Source: Selenomonadaceae bacterium | Lineage (GTDB): Bacteria > Bacillota > Negativicutes > Selenomonadales > Selenomonadaceae | Length of the DNA: 43,953 nt | Reading direction: 5' to 3' | NCBI GenBank assembly: GCA_029338835.1 | Contig: JAQYBD010000057.1 | Span: 1 to 43,953, forward strand | Part shown: positions 8,097 to 17,770 of the stretch, one piece after another | Layout of the letters: every line of letters starts with the position of its first letter | Position numbering within the stretch: the first letter of the stretch is position 1 | Notes under the pieces: model-generated | Told to the model about the DNA's origin: nothing | Database searches by the model: none | What the model saw: the letters and a program-made list of their open reading frames with translations, nothing else | Made by a program: the position numbers and the translations under genes

Positions 8097-9007
8097 TTCT
8101 TGCTCTCCTGCCCCCTTACCGTATGGTGCTTGCCTGTTTTCTGCTGCTCCGGCTTCGTATTCCAGCGTTTCTGGAACCAGAGCCACTGTGTCGGATTCTC
8201 ACGGATGATCGTTTCCACGACCTTGGTCATGCGAGCCGTGAGATCCAGGAGATCTTTGTCGGTATCCCCCGTATCATGATACCGCATGACTTCGCCGACG
8301 ACAACCTTATGCTTGCCATTTGGCTGCCGCAGGATGAACGCCGGCACGACAGGGGAATTGAACTTGCGGGCAAAGACCGCCGGCCCCATCGGCGTAGCAG
8401 CCACACGGCCAAGGAACGGCAGGAACGCGCCGCCGGGGCCGGCATCCTGATCGACGAGGAAGCCCAGGATCTTCCCGCTCTTGAGCGCCCGGGCCGCAGC
8501 GATGAGTTCACTCGTACCGCGCGAGAAGATCTCGACATGTATCGTCTTGCGCAAATCGTTGAGTGCATACGTATACTGCATATTCGGCTGCGGTTTGGCT
8601 ATCGCCGTAACAGGCAGGCCATTCAGCGTAAAGGCTGCCGAGAGCCATTCCCACGTACCGATATGACCAGTGACAATGGCCACACCATGTCCTTCCGCCA
8701 GGGCATCGGTGAGGCGTTCCAGATGGTCAATTTCGATATACTCACCAAAATTCTTTTCATTGAGATGCGGCATATAGAGGATTTCCAGCACGTTGCGCGC
8801 AAGATTCACAAAGGATTCCCGCACCAGCTGGCGAGCCTCCTGCTCAGGGATGCCGAGAGCCGGCATCATCTGTGCGACTGCACGTTCCCGCTCCTTCTTG
8901 ATGAGGAGATAATAGAGATTGCCGAGCGCGCGGCCAATAGCCATCAGGAGCCAATAAGGCGTATGACAGGCGACCTTGCTCAAGAACATCACAAGTTTAT
9001 ACTGCAT
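8093..9007 (-). CDS. Lipid A biosynthesis acyltransferase (LpxL/HtrB family), copy 1
   Basis: Adds a secondary acyl chain to Kdo-lipid A, acting at the inner membrane. The HX4(D/E) catalytic motif is visible as GHIGTWEW near residue 120, with an N-terminal membrane-anchor segment (PYWLLMAIGRALGNLYYLL). Other typical blocks are GFLVDQDAGPGGAFLPF and the C-terminal NPTQWLWFQKRW. The start is set at ATG 9007 because GGAGG lies 10 bases upstream; GTG at 9067 would overlap kdsC by 4 bases but has a poor ribosome site. A second copy is at 21002-21871. Which acyl position each serves cannot be read here. Confidence 0.9.
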   Translation of the reverse strand: MQYKLVMFLSKVACHTPYWLLMAIGRALGNLYYLLIKKERERAVAQMMPALGIPEQEARQLVRESFVNLARNVLEILYMPHLNEKNFGEYIEIDHLERLTDALAEGHGVAIVTGHIGTWEWLSAAFTLNGLPVTAIAKPQPNMQYTYALNDLRKTIHVEIFSRGTSELIAAARALKSGKILGFLVDQDAGPGGAFLPFLGRVAATPMGPAVFARKFNSPVVPAFILRQPNGKHKVVVGEVMRYHDTGDTDKDLLDLTARMTKVVETIIRENPTQWLWFQKRWNTKPEQQKTGKHHTVRGQESKK

Positions 9008-9063
9008 GGATGAAATGCCTCCAATGTCGTTCATGAATAATAGTCCGCAACGCTGCGGGGTAC

Positions 9064-9624
9064 TCACTGCGCAAGGCCGTCTGCCTCATCGAGTGCTTTG
9101 AAATCGTCGAGCAAGCTCTGCCACTTGCCTTGCGCCTTGAGAATGAATTCAATGAGTTCGCGCACGGCACCATGTCCGCCCGGGAATCCTGAAACCGCTA
9201 CGGCAGCCGCCCGCACTTCCGGCACGGCATCGCCTACCGCAGCGGGGAATCCGACCTGGCACATGACGGCAAGATCCACCAGGTCATCGCCGAAATAAGC
9301 AATCTCCTCATCAGCAAGGTTCAGCCGCTTTTTCAGTTCACGATAAGCAGACCGTTTGTCGAGCTTGCCCTGGAAGACCTCCGTGATGTGGAGTTCCTGC
9401 GCGCGGTGCAGGAGCTGCTGCGACTCGCGCCCCGTGATGATAGCCGTCTTGAGGCCGGAACGGTGCGCTATGGTTATCCCCAGGCCATCGCGGCAGAAGA
9501 AGGGCTTGAAGAGTTCGCCTTCGGTGCCGACATAAATGCCGCCATCCGTCAGGACGCCATCAACATCAAAGATGATGAGCCGCACCTTTTTGGCACAGTC
9601 AATTGCTTCTGCTGTAAATTCCAT
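9064..9624 (-). CDS. kdsC: 3-deoxy-D-manno-octulosonate 8-phosphate phosphatase
   Basis: A HAD-superfamily phosphatase of 186 aa that removes phosphate from Kdo-8-phosphate to give Kdo. The nucleophile motif DVDGVLTDGGIY is at about residues 20-31. IITGRESQ (motif II) and YFGDDLVDLAVM (motif III/IV) follow. No cap domain is present, as expected for KdsC. It begins 1 base after kdsD ends, with GGGAG inside the kdsD end as its ribosome site, and sits in the complete kds set. Confidence 0.93.
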   Translation of the reverse strand: MEFTAEAIDCAKKVRLIIFDVDGVLTDGGIYVGTEGELFKPFFCRDGLGITIAHRSGLKTAIITGRESQQLLHRAQELHITEVFQGKLDKRSAYRELKKRLNLADEEIAYFGDDLVDLAVMCQVGFPAAVGDAVPEVRAAAVAVSGFPGGHGAVRELIEFILKAQGKWQSLLDDFKALDEADGLAQ

Positions 9625-9625
9625 A

Positions 9626-10594
9626 TCAGACCACTCCCTGACGCAAGAGATCCGTCAAATGCACGATGCCGACCGGCACGCCCTTTTCGTCGATGACCGG
9701 CAGGACCGTGACAGGGCGCGGCTTGTGCTTTTCCATGACGGAGAGGGCTGCGGCTGCCATCTGCTGCGGTGCAATGGTCAGAGGTTCCTTGAACATGATG
9801 TTCTCGACCGCTTCATCCAGGAATTTATAATCCTTGGCCAACGCTCTGCGGATGATGCCGTCCGTAATGAGGCCAACGAATTTCCCCTCATCATCGATGA
9901 CGGAAGCCGCGCCGAGACCTTTATCCGTCATGACAAAAAGGGCATCCTTTGCCGTCTTGCCACAATGGATCAGCGGATTTTCATCGCCCGTATGCATGAC
10001 ATTCTCTACCTTGAGCAGCAGTCTGCGCCCCAGGGCTCCGCCTGGATGATACAGCGCAAAATCCTGCTTGGTGAAATTGCGTTCCGACATGAGTGCCATG
10101 GCAATGGCATCGCCCATGGCGAGCGTAGCCGTCGTACTGGCTGTCGGTGCCAGGCCGAGCGGGCAGGCTTCACGTTCGACGCTGATATCGATGAAATAAT
10201 CGCAGAATTTGCCGAGCTGGGATTCGCGGCGGCCGCTCATTGCGATAATCGTGGCACCGATGCGGCGGATGATGGGCAGGATGTTGACGATCTCTGTCGA
10301 TTCTCCGCTGTTGGAAATCGCGATGACGATATCCTTTTCCGTGACCATGCCGAGATCGCCATGAAACGCCTCAGCCGGATGCATGAAGAACGACGGCGTC
10401 CCCGTGCTGGCAAGCGTAGCCGCGATCTTGCGCCCCACATGACCGGATTTTCCCATGCCCGTCACGACGACGCGCGCCGGACAGTCCAGGATGCAGCGCA
10501 CTGCTGCGACAAATTCATCACCGATGCGGTCCTTGAGAGCCAGCACAGCCTTGCCTTCAATATCGAGTGTCTCAATTGCTTTTTCTTTGATCAC
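9626..10594 (-). CDS. kdsD: D-arabinose-5-phosphate isomerase
   Basis: Isomerises ribulose-5-phosphate to arabinose-5-phosphate, the first Kdo precursor. The N-terminal SIS sugar-isomerase domain shows GMGKSGHVGRKIAATLAS and HPAEAFHGDLGMV. Two CBS domains occupy the C-terminal third (MHTGDENPLI, then KPRPVTVLPVIDEKG). GTG at 10594 has AGGAG about 8 bases upstream; ATG at 10612 overlaps kdsA by 4 bases but lacks a ribosome site, so either is possible. The order kdsB-kdsA-kdsD-kdsC follows in one run. Confidence 0.92.
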   Translation of the reverse strand: MIKEKAIETLDIEGKAVLALKDRIGDEFVAAVRCILDCPARVVVTGMGKSGHVGRKIAATLASTGTPSFFMHPAEAFHGDLGMVTEKDIVIAISNSGESTEIVNILPIIRRIGATIIAMSGRRESQLGKFCDYFIDISVEREACPLGLAPTASTTATLAMGDAIAMALMSERNFTKQDFALYHPGGALGRRLLLKVENVMHTGDENPLIHCGKTAKDALFVMTDKGLGAASVIDDEGKFVGLITDGIIRRALAKDYKFLDEAVENIMFKEPLTIAPQQMAAAALSVMEKHKPRPVTVLPVIDEKGVPVGIVHLTDLLRQGVV

Positions 10595-10608
10595 CTTTCC
10601 TGCTCCTC

Positions 10609-11433
10609 TCATGCCTGATGATGGACGTATTTGTGGATGGCCAGCGCATCCTTCAAGAGACTTTCCAGTTTATCGAGATAAACCATGTTGGCACCATCGG
10701 AAAGCGCTTCTTCCGGATTGTCATGGACTTCGAGGAACAGCGCATCAATGCCGACACCGGCAGCCGCACGCACGAGATACTCGACATATTCACGGTTGCC
10801 TGCCGAAGTCGTGCCATTGCCGCCTGGCAGCTGGACGCTATGCGTCCCATCGAATACAACCGGATAGCCAAAGCTGCGCATGATCGGCAGGCTGCGCATA
10901 TCGACGACGAGATTGTGATACCCAAAGGACGCACCACGCTCCGTGAGCATCATCTGGTCACAGCCACTCTCATGAAGCTTATCAACGACATTGCGCATAT
11001 CCTCCGGCGCGAGGAACTGCCCTTTCTTGACGTTGACGACGCGGCCGGTCTGCGCCGCTGCATGCAGGAGATCCGTCTGGCGGCAGAGGAAAGCCGGGAT
11101 CTGCAGGATATCGGCAACTTCTGCAGCGGGAGCAGCCTGATACGTCTCATGGATATCCGTCACGACCGGGACCCCGAGTTCATCCTTGATGCCCCGAAGC
11201 ATCTCCAATCCCTTCTCCAAGCCTGGTCCACGGAAACTGTGGAAAGAAGAACGATTCGCCTTATCGAACGATGCCTTGAATACGTAATTGATGCCGAGAC
11301 GCTGGCAGATTTCCTTGATGGTGTGGCCGATCAGCAGGCAGCGATCCATGCCTTCGAGGACACAGGGGCCGGCCAGGAGTGCCAGCGGCTCGCCTTCACC
11401 AATCATGAAATTCCCAACTTTGACCTTATTCAT
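10609..11433 (-). CDS. kdsA: 2-dehydro-3-deoxyphosphooctonate aldolase (Kdo-8-phosphate synthase)
   Basis: Condenses phosphoenolpyruvate with arabinose-5-phosphate to form Kdo-8-phosphate. The TIM-barrel signatures are visible: [10 protein letters not shown] near residue 16, [34 protein letters not shown] and [11 protein letters not shown]. The length (274 aa) is standard. The start is ATG at 11433, with GGAAGGTG 6 bases upstream; a longer frame continues upstream with no family similarity. Confidence 0.95.
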   Translation of the reverse strand: MNKVKVGNFMIGEGEPLALLAGPCVLEGMDRCLLIGHTIKEICQRLGINYVFKASFDKANRSSFHSFRGPGLEKGLEMLRGIKDELGVPVVTDIHETYQAAPAAEVADILQIPAFLCRQTDLLHAAAQTGRVVNVKKGQFLAPEDMRNVVDKLHESGCDQMMLTERGASFGYHNLVVDMRSLPIMRSFGYPVVFDGTHSVQLPGGNGTTSAGNREYVEYLVRAAAGVGIDALFLEVHDNPEEALSDGANMVYLDKLESLLKDALAIHKYVHHQA

Positions 11434-11504
11434 ATCATTCACCTTCCACTTTCTTTTGCAAAGAACAGCTGGCCGCCTGCAGGGAGGCCAGTCCATCTAT
11501 CAAA

Positions 11505-12239
11505 TCATGCGTTGGCCATCTGGCGGAAAATCTGATTGACTTTCGCGAGATCTTCGGCCGTATCGACGCCGACGAAACGATATGGCGTCTTGATGACTTT
11601 GATGCGGTAGCCATTCTCAAGGGCTCGCAATTGCTCGAGGCTTTCGGCATGCTCAAGCGGTGTTTCTTCCATCTTCGCATAGCGAAGCAGGAAATCGCGC
11701 TTATAGGCATAGATGCCGATATGCTTGTACACAGGCGTGCCGGCATGGCGCGGATACGGCAGCAGGGAGCGCGAGAAATAAAGTGCATAGCCGTTCTTAT
11801 CCATGACCACCTTGACATTGTTAGGGTTTTCCTGCTCTTCCTTATCCTGGATCTCGGTACAGACAGTTGCCATCTGGAGTGCATCATCCTCTTCAAAGGC
11901 AGCTGCCAGTTCATCGATGAGTGCCGGCTCAATGAGCGGTTCATCGCCCTGGACATTGATGATGAGATCGACATCCGGATATTTGGCCGCAACTTCCGCC
12001 AGACGGTCTGTGCCAGTCGGATGGTCCTTGCGGGTCATGACGGCCTGGCCGCCATGCCTGCAGACAGCCTCATAGATGCGCTCGTCATCTGTAGCCACGA
12101 TAGCCGCGGCTATTTTCTTTGCCTCGGATGCACGGTCATAGACGCGGCAGATCATCGGTTTGCCGGCAATATCCTTGAGCGGCTTGCCGGGCAGGCGCGT
12201 CGATGCATAGCGCGCCGGAATCACACAGAGAACCTTCAT
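11505..12239 (-). CDS. kdsB: 3-deoxy-manno-octulosonate cytidylyltransferase (CMP-Kdo synthetase)
   Basis: Activates Kdo as CMP-Kdo, the donor used by WaaA. Typical motifs are IPARYASTRLPGKPL at the N-terminus, HPTGTDRLAEVA, the metal-binding NVQGDEPLI, and KHIGIYAYKRDFL. The 244-aa length is usual. Its ATG overlaps the stop of waaA-lpxK by 4 bases (12236-12239), coupling donor synthesis to the transferase. About 70 bases separate it from kdsA. Confidence 0.95.
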   Translation of the reverse strand: MKVLCVIPARYASTRLPGKPLKDIAGKPMICRVYDRASEAKKIAAAIVATDDERIYEAVCRHGGQAVMTRKDHPTGTDRLAEVAAKYPDVDLIINVQGDEPLIEPALIDELAAAFEEDDALQMATVCTEIQDKEEQENPNNVKVVMDKNGYALYFSRSLLPYPRHAGTPVYKHIGIYAYKRDFLLRYAKMEETPLEHAESLEQLRALENGYRIKVIKTPYRFVGVDTAEDLAKVNQIFRQMANA

Positions 12240-14755
12240 GACTCAATCGATCCTTTCTCTTCTTTATCTCGGCTGCCCAATCGTTCAGCCAGCCGCTTGC
12301 GCAGCATATCCTTGAACGTCTCCGCCTCCCGCTGGAAGGTGACCTCCACACAGATGACGTAGACCGGGATGGACCATTTTTCCCGCGCTACATCCGCAGG
12401 GATCTTGACCGCATCTTTTTCCGTGATGACGATGGCTTCCACGCCGACATTCTCGGCCTGCTGGAACACATCAGCCATCTCAGACATCGTGTAATCGTGA
12501 TGATCCGGATAGCGCAGGCTCTCGACAATCACTGCGCCGATATCCGATAGCGTCTGCTCAAACGAAGCGGGATTGCCGATGGCCGAGACGGCCATGATGC
12601 GCTTGCCCTTCATCAGGCTGACGTCAATGCCCTCACCGGCGATATTCACATACCAGTCCGAGAGCGGGATGAAGCAGCGCGGCTGATGGATGCTCTCGAA
12701 AATCTGTGCCTGGGGATTGTAATGATGGACGGTCTTGCGGATGTAATCACAGGAACCCTCCACCGCCTGATCGACTTTCGTCATGAGGCAAACGTCAGCG
12801 CGGCTGATATGGGAAATCGGCTCACGCAGCGTACCGCGCGGCAGGATGTAGCCATTGCCGAAAACATTGACTGCATCGACCAGCAGGATGTCAAGATCGC
12901 GCTCCAATTGCCAATGCTGATACCCGTCATCGAGGATCGCGACTTCAGCACCGAAATGCTCCATCGCATAGCGTCCCGTCTTGGCACGTTCCGCACCGAT
13001 GAGTACGGGGACTTGTGGCAGATGCTTCGCCAGCATGTATGCTTCATCACCAGCTTCCGCCGCATCCATGTGCAAGCGACGGCCATCGGAAACAATGCCG
13101 ACATCGCCATGCCATTTGGCGCGGTAGCCGCGATTGAGGATGACGACGCGGTAGCCCATGTCACGGATATCCCGTGCCAGGCGCTGTGCCGTTGGCGTCT
13201 TGCCCGTACCGCCAACCGTCACATTGCCGAGGCTGATGACGAAGCAGTCGAGATGGTTGCGCTTGAACACCCCGTATTTATACCCGGCCAGCTTGATGTT
13301 GACCAGCAGCCCGTAAATCAGGGAAAAGACGTAGAGGATGCCCATGATGATGTTCGGGAAAAACCCTTCTACGTTCTTACTATGAACAAGGTCGATGAAA
13401 TAGGTCTGGAAATTTGTGATTTTCTGCGTCGACCGGACCCGGTGAAAATTCTCTGCACAACTCTCATAAGCATCGAGCATCTGATGCAGCAGGATGGCAG
13501 ACTTGCGAGAAGCACCCTTATTCTCGGAGACGATGGCACGCGTCTCTTCCTCCATGCGATGGCGGTGACCCGGCTCATCAAAGAGGCGCGTGACCGCCAG
13601 AGCCAGTTCATCGCCATTATGTACAGTGATGCAGGCATCGCGGTTCTTGAAAAGAGCATACGTATCCTTGAAGTTGAACATATGCGAACCCACGATGATG
13701 GCTTTACCGTGTGCAGCCGGCTCGAGGATGTTATGACCGCCATGCGGTACGAGACTGCCACCGACAAAGACCACATCGCCGATGCTGTAAACGCGTCCCA
13801 GTTCACCGATCGTATCGAGAATCACAATATCTTCATCATGCGGCTCCTCTTGCTGGAGCTTCGTGCGTGTCGTAACCGTAAACCCGGCTTTGCGGCAGAG
13901 ATGAACCACTTCTGTCGTGCGCAGGAGTTCACGCGGCGCTATGACCAAGCGCGCATGCGGATGCGTTTTGCGCACTGCACGGAAAGCCTGAAGGACAGGT
14001 TCTTCCTCGCCGCGATGTGTCGAGCCAGCCAGGAAAATGCCATCATTCTGTTCCAGTCCCATACTATGGATGATGGCTGCCTTTTCCTCAGGGCTGACAT
14101 CGGTATACGTTTGATCGAACTTCGTATTGCCCGTAACCGTCACGAGTTCCGGTGGAGCGCCAAGGCGCTTGATATACTCTGCATCGATGGGCGACTGCAT
14201 GGCAAAGAGCTTGACGGTGCCGATCATATCGCGCAGCAGGCTGTGCAGATGCTTGTACTGCTTGACGCTCTTATCGCTGATGCGCCCATTGACCATCATG
14301 ACCGGCACATGGATCTTACGCGCGGTCTTCAGGAAATTCGGCCAGAGTTCCGTCTCGACAGGCAGGAATACGCGCGGACGGATGCGCCGCAGCACATGAC
14401 CAGCAAGCCACGGCAGATCCAGTGGGAAGTAGATAATGGCATCGGCATCCTTGATGATGCGATTGGCCATCTCGTAACCACTGGTCGTGACTACAGAAAC
14501 CAGGATAGGACTCTTGGGGAATTCCTTGCGGAATTCCTTGATGAGCGGGCTGGTCGCAACGATCTCGCCGACAGAAGCTGCATGAACCCAGATACAATCT
14601 CTTTTCTCAACCTTGTCGAGTGCATGCTCAGGGAAGAAGCCCAGGCTCTGCCGGATGCGTTCGACAAAGCCTTTCTCACGCACCGAGCGGACCATGAACA
14701 TCGGGATGACAAGCACCACGACGATGATAGCCGCTATGTTATAGAGTAGTTGCAT
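12236..14755 (-). CDS. Fused Kdo transferase (WaaA) and lipid A 4'-kinase (LpxK)
   Basis: One uninterrupted 839-aa frame carries two enzymes. Residues 1 to about 425 are a GT30 Kdo transferase: an N-terminal membrane anchor, HAASVGE near residue 58, MVNGRISDKS, AGSTHRGEEE and FVGGSLVPHGGHNILEP. A linker with a hydrophobic segment (IIMGILYVFSLIYGLLV, about 460-480) leads into LpxK with its P-loop GNVTVGGTGKTPT near residue 510, NRGYRAKW, LDDGYQHW and the C-terminal ITEKDAVKIP. LpxK phosphorylates the lipid A disaccharide and WaaA then adds Kdo, so consecutive steps are joined. No stop or frameshift lies between the halves. Each half has close to the length of its separate homologue. Confidence 0.95.
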   Translation of the reverse strand: MQLLYNIAAIIVVVLVIPMFMVRSVREKGFVERIRQSLGFFPEHALDKVEKRDCIWVHAASVGEIVATSPLIKEFRKEFPKSPILVSVVTTSGYEMANRIIKDADAIIYFPLDLPWLAGHVLRRIRPRVFLPVETELWPNFLKTARKIHVPVMMVNGRISDKSVKQYKHLHSLLRDMIGTVKLFAMQSPIDAEYIKRLGAPPELVTVTGNTKFDQTYTDVSPEEKAAIIHSMGLEQNDGIFLAGSTHRGEEEPVLQAFRAVRKTHPHARLVIAPRELLRTTEVVHLCRKAGFTVTTRTKLQQEEPHDEDIVILDTIGELGRVYSIGDVVFVGGSLVPHGGHNILEPAAHGKAIIVGSHMFNFKDTYALFKNRDACITVHNGDELALAVTRLFDEPGHRHRMEEETRAIVSENKGASRKSAILLHQMLDAYESCAENFHRVRSTQKITNFQTYFIDLVHSKNVEGFFPNIIMGILYVFSLIYGLLVNIKLAGYKYGVFKRNHLDCFVISLGNVTVGGTGKTPTAQRLARDIRDMGYRVVILNRGYRAKWHGDVGIVSDGRRLHMDAAEAGDEAYMLAKHLPQVPVLIGAERAKTGRYAMEHFGAEVAILDDGYQHWQLERDLDILLVDAVNVFGNGYILPRGTLREPISHISRADVCLMTKVDQAVEGSCDYIRKTVHHYNPQAQIFESIHQPRCFIPLSDWYVNIAGEGIDVSLMKGKRIMAVSAIGNPASFEQTLSDIGAVIVESLRYPDHHDYTMSEMADVFQQAENVGVEAIVITEKDAVKIPADVAREKWSIPVYVICVEVTFQREAETFKDMLRKRLAERLGSRDKEEKGSIES

Positions 14756-14769
14756 ATCTTCTTCCCTTT

Positions 14770-16500
14770 CTACATCGATTTCTTACTGAACTGGATATTA
14801 TAGAGATAACTGTATAGGCCGCCGAGTTTCAGGAGTTCCTCATGCGTGCCATGTTCCTTGATGTGTCCGCCATCGATGACGTAAATCTGATCTGCGTTGA
14901 AGATGGTAGACAGACGGTGTGCGATGACAAAGGACGTGCGCCCGACCATGAGCTTGTCCAGAGCAGCCTGGACGATCTTCTCACTTTCAGTATCGAGTGC
15001 GGATGTAGCTTCATCGAGGATCAGGATCTGTGGATTCTTGAGGATGGCGCGGGCAATGGCCATGCGCTGGCGCTGGCCGCCAGAAAGATTGAGTCCGCGT
15101 TCACCGATCTTGGTATCGTACCCCTGCGGCAATTCACGGATAAAGACATCCGCATTTGCTGCCTTGGCCGCTGCTTCGACTTCTTCATCCGTGGCATCCA
15201 GACGGCCATAACGGATATTCTCACGTACCGTTGTGGAAAAGAGCATGGTCTCCTGCGGCACGATGCCAATCTGCTCACGCAGGGAGGAAACGGTCACATC
15301 GCGGATATCATATCCATCAATGGAAATAGAACCTTTCGTGACTTCATAGAAACGAGGGATGAGATTGGCGATGGTCGACTTGCCTGCACCACTTGGCCCG
15401 ACAAAGGCAATCATCTGCCCCGGCTTGACCTCAAGAGTGACATCCGAGAGCGCTGGCACGCCCTTCTTGTATTCGAAGGAAACATGGTCAAAAACGACAT
15501 GCCCCTTCACCTTCGGCAACGTCTTGGCATCCGGCTTGTCTGTGATGGTCTCGTCGAGATCGATGACGGCAAAGACACGGTCCACAGCGGCCATGGCGCG
15601 CTGCAGATTGCCGTACACGCGCGAAAGGCGCTTGACCGGATTTGCAAGGTTGACAGCATATGTGAGGAAAGCAACCAGCGCACCTGCGGTGAGTACGCCG
15701 TTGACGACCTCATAACCGCCGAACCAGATGATGACCGTGACGGAAATGGCAGCAAGGAATTCGACAGATGGCGTCAGGAGGCTCGTGAGCTGCACATTCT
15801 TCATGGCAGCCTGGAAGTTGAGTTCATTCTGGCGGCAGAAGCGCTTGATCTCATAATCCTCGCGTACAAAGGATTTGACCACGCGAATGGAAGAAATGCT
15901 TTCCTGCAGCAGTGACGTGATATCTGCCATGCGTTCCTGTATGACGGTACCGTTGCGCTTGATCTTGCGGCCAAAGATCTTCATGGCTTGCCCGACCAGG
16001 GGGATGACGACCAGCGTCAAGATGGAAAGCTTCCAGTCCAGGATGACCATCATGACAAGCGAACCGATGAGGATAGAGCCTTCTGTGACCAATTCAATGA
16101 GCTGATCGACAAGAGCAGACTGGATAGCCGCCACGTCATTGGTAACGTAGCTCATGACCTCCCCTGTCTGATGACGGTCAAAATACGACATCGGCATACG
16201 CTGGAATTTACGGAACATGACCTCGCGCACATCGATGATGACCTTCTGTCCGATGAACGAGACGAGATACGACTGACCGTAAAAGAAGATGCCGCGCAGC
16301 AAGAAAACGACAACGATACCAACGCAGATGAGGTTGAGCATCACCATATCTTTATCGGCCAGGACCTTATCGATCATGTCCTTGATGATCCAAGGCAGAT
16401 AAAGATTGGCTGCAGCAGCCATGATGATGCAGATGATGGCCAGGGCCAGCTGCTTGACATAAGGCCGCATGTATTGAAGCAGCCGTTTATAATTCTTCAT
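14770..16500 (-). CDS. msbA: Lipid A export ABC transporter MsbA
   Basis: A half-transporter of 576 aa that flips core-lipid A across the inner membrane as a homodimer. Six membrane segments occupy about residues 15-310. The C-terminal ATPase shows Walker A VGPSGAGKST, signature LSGGQRQRMAIAR, Walker B ILILDEATSALD and the H-loop VIAHRLST. A generic multidrug exporter is the alternative by sequence alone, but the position between waaA-lpxK and lpxB favours MsbA. The start at 16500 has GGGAG 6 bases upstream. Confidence 0.92.
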   Translation of the reverse strand: MKNYKRLLQYMRPYVKQLALAIICIIMAAAANLYLPWIIKDMIDKVLADKDMVMLNLICVGIVVVFLLRGIFFYGQSYLVSFIGQKVIIDVREVMFRKFQRMPMSYFDRHQTGEVMSYVTNDVAAIQSALVDQLIELVTEGSILIGSLVMMVILDWKLSILTLVVIPLVGQAMKIFGRKIKRNGTVIQERMADITSLLQESISSIRVVKSFVREDYEIKRFCRQNELNFQAAMKNVQLTSLLTPSVEFLAAISVTVIIWFGGYEVVNGVLTAGALVAFLTYAVNLANPVKRLSRVYGNLQRAMAAVDRVFAVIDLDETITDKPDAKTLPKVKGHVVFDHVSFEYKKGVPALSDVTLEVKPGQMIAFVGPSGAGKSTIANLIPRFYEVTKGSISIDGYDIRDVTVSSLREQIGIVPQETMLFSTTVRENIRYGRLDATDEEVEAAAKAANADVFIRELPQGYDTKIGERGLNLSGGQRQRMAIARAILKNPQILILDEATSALDTESEKIVQAALDKLMVGRTSFVIAHRLSTIFNADQIYVIDGGHIKEHGTHEELLKLGGLYSYLYNIQFSKKSM

Positions 16501-16501
16501 G

Positions 16502-17665
16502 TTAATCTCCCGATTTTCTTATTCTTCGTGCAGCTGCCAAGATCTTTGCAGCCACCCGGCCGGCTGCCCCTGGCGGGCCAAGGCGTTCACAGGCCTGCCT
16601 GAGTTCAGATACCGTCTTTTCCCGCTGTGCAGTGCCGCGGTAAAGCCGGGCAAGCTCGGATGCGATGCGCGTCGGCGTCACTTCATCCTGCAGGAGTTCC
16701 GGCTGGATGGTCTTGTCGAGCAGGATATTCGGCAAGGTGAAGTGTTTCACGTGAACGAGAGCTTTGCCAATAAGGTAATTCAGCGGAGCCAGACGATAGA
16801 GCGAAACGCACGGCAAGCCCATCAGTGCCGCTTCCATGACGACTGTGCCGGAAGCAGCAGCCGCCACATCGGCCAACCCCATCAGTGCATACCGGTTCTC
16901 GTGCGTCAGTGCCACGGACACGCTCCCAGCAGACGCCAGCGAGCGGATCAAGCCTTCATACTCAGGTGCTGCTACGGGCAGGAAGAATCGTGTTTGCGGT
17001 CTTTCCTGCTTCAGGATTCCTGCCGCCCTCAGCATGGGGGGAAGCAGCATCTCGATTTCCTGACGCCGGCTGCCCGGCATCAGCAGCACCACATGGTCAT
17101 CCGCATGAATGCCAAAAAACTCCCGCGCCTCATGTTCCGGCAATTCCGGTTTCACCGTATCGACAAGTGGATTGCCCACAAAAGAAATCCTGGCACCAGC
17201 AGCCTCATAGACAGGCAGCTCATGCGGGAAAATCGCCACGAACTCATCCGCAAGAGCCGCACATTTCTTTGCACGCCCCTTGCGCCAGGCCCACGCAGAA
17301 GGAGGAATATACGAAAACACAGGGATTCCCAGCTTCTTGGCACGCTTTGCGAGACGCCAGTTGAAATCCGGGTAATCGATGAGGACCAGGAGATCCGGGC
17401 GTTCCTGCTCCATATATGCGGTCAGGTCGTCCAGCAATTTCAGGATGCGACGCAAATTCTTGAGGACTTCCCACACGCCCATGACATTATAATCTGCAAA
17501 ATTACGGAACAGCTGCACACCAGACTCTGCCATGCAATTGCCCCCGAAGCCTATCAGTGCCGTTTCCGGCTGCTGCTCATGAATAGCCTGCGCGATGCGC
17601 GCACCATGCAGATCCCCGGAGACCTCTCCGGCCGACATCATGATCTTCATATACTCCTGATTCAC
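16502..17665 (-). CDS. lpxB: Lipid-A-disaccharide synthase
   Basis: A GT19 enzyme that joins UDP-2,3-diacylglucosamine with lipid X to form the disaccharide. Visible signatures are MMSAGEVSGDLHGA at the N-terminus, GFGGNCMAESGVQL, IDYPDFNWRLAKRAKK, YIPPSAWAWRKGRAKK, LLMPGSRRQEIEMLLP and ASGTVVMEAALMGLP. GTG at 17665 is preferred, with GGAG 8 bases upstream. ATG at 17650 (usual family start) has AGGAG too close, and ATG at 17689 is also in frame. It ends 1 base before the msbA start codon. Confidence 0.94.
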   Translation of the reverse strand: MNQEYMKIMMSAGEVSGDLHGARIAQAIHEQQPETALIGFGGNCMAESGVQLFRNFADYNVMGVWEVLKNLRRILKLLDDLTAYMEQERPDLLVLIDYPDFNWRLAKRAKKLGIPVFSYIPPSAWAWRKGRAKKCAALADEFVAIFPHELPVYEAAGARISFVGNPLVDTVKPELPEHEAREFFGIHADDHVVLLMPGSRRQEIEMLLPPMLRAAGILKQERPQTRFFLPVAAPEYEGLIRSLASAGSVSVALTHENRYALMGLADVAAAASGTVVMEAALMGLPCVSLYRLAPLNYLIGKALVHVKHFTLPNILLDKTIQPELLQDEVTPTRIASELARLYRGTAQREKTVSELRQACERLGPPGAAGRVAAKILAAARRIRKSGD

Positions 17666-17770
17666 TTCCTTTTCTCCACGGATAGCCATTCCTCAAACAA
17701 CGCGAAAACGCCGAAAGAGACGCGTGGATACCATGGCTCTGGTTCCGCCGCGCCTCAAAAAAGTCTCGCC

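Noticed and set aside
12686..14749. A 687-codon open frame on the plus strand over waaA-lpxK
   Set aside because: It is antisense to a gene with clear catalytic motifs, has no family-like sequence and reflects codon bias of the real gene.
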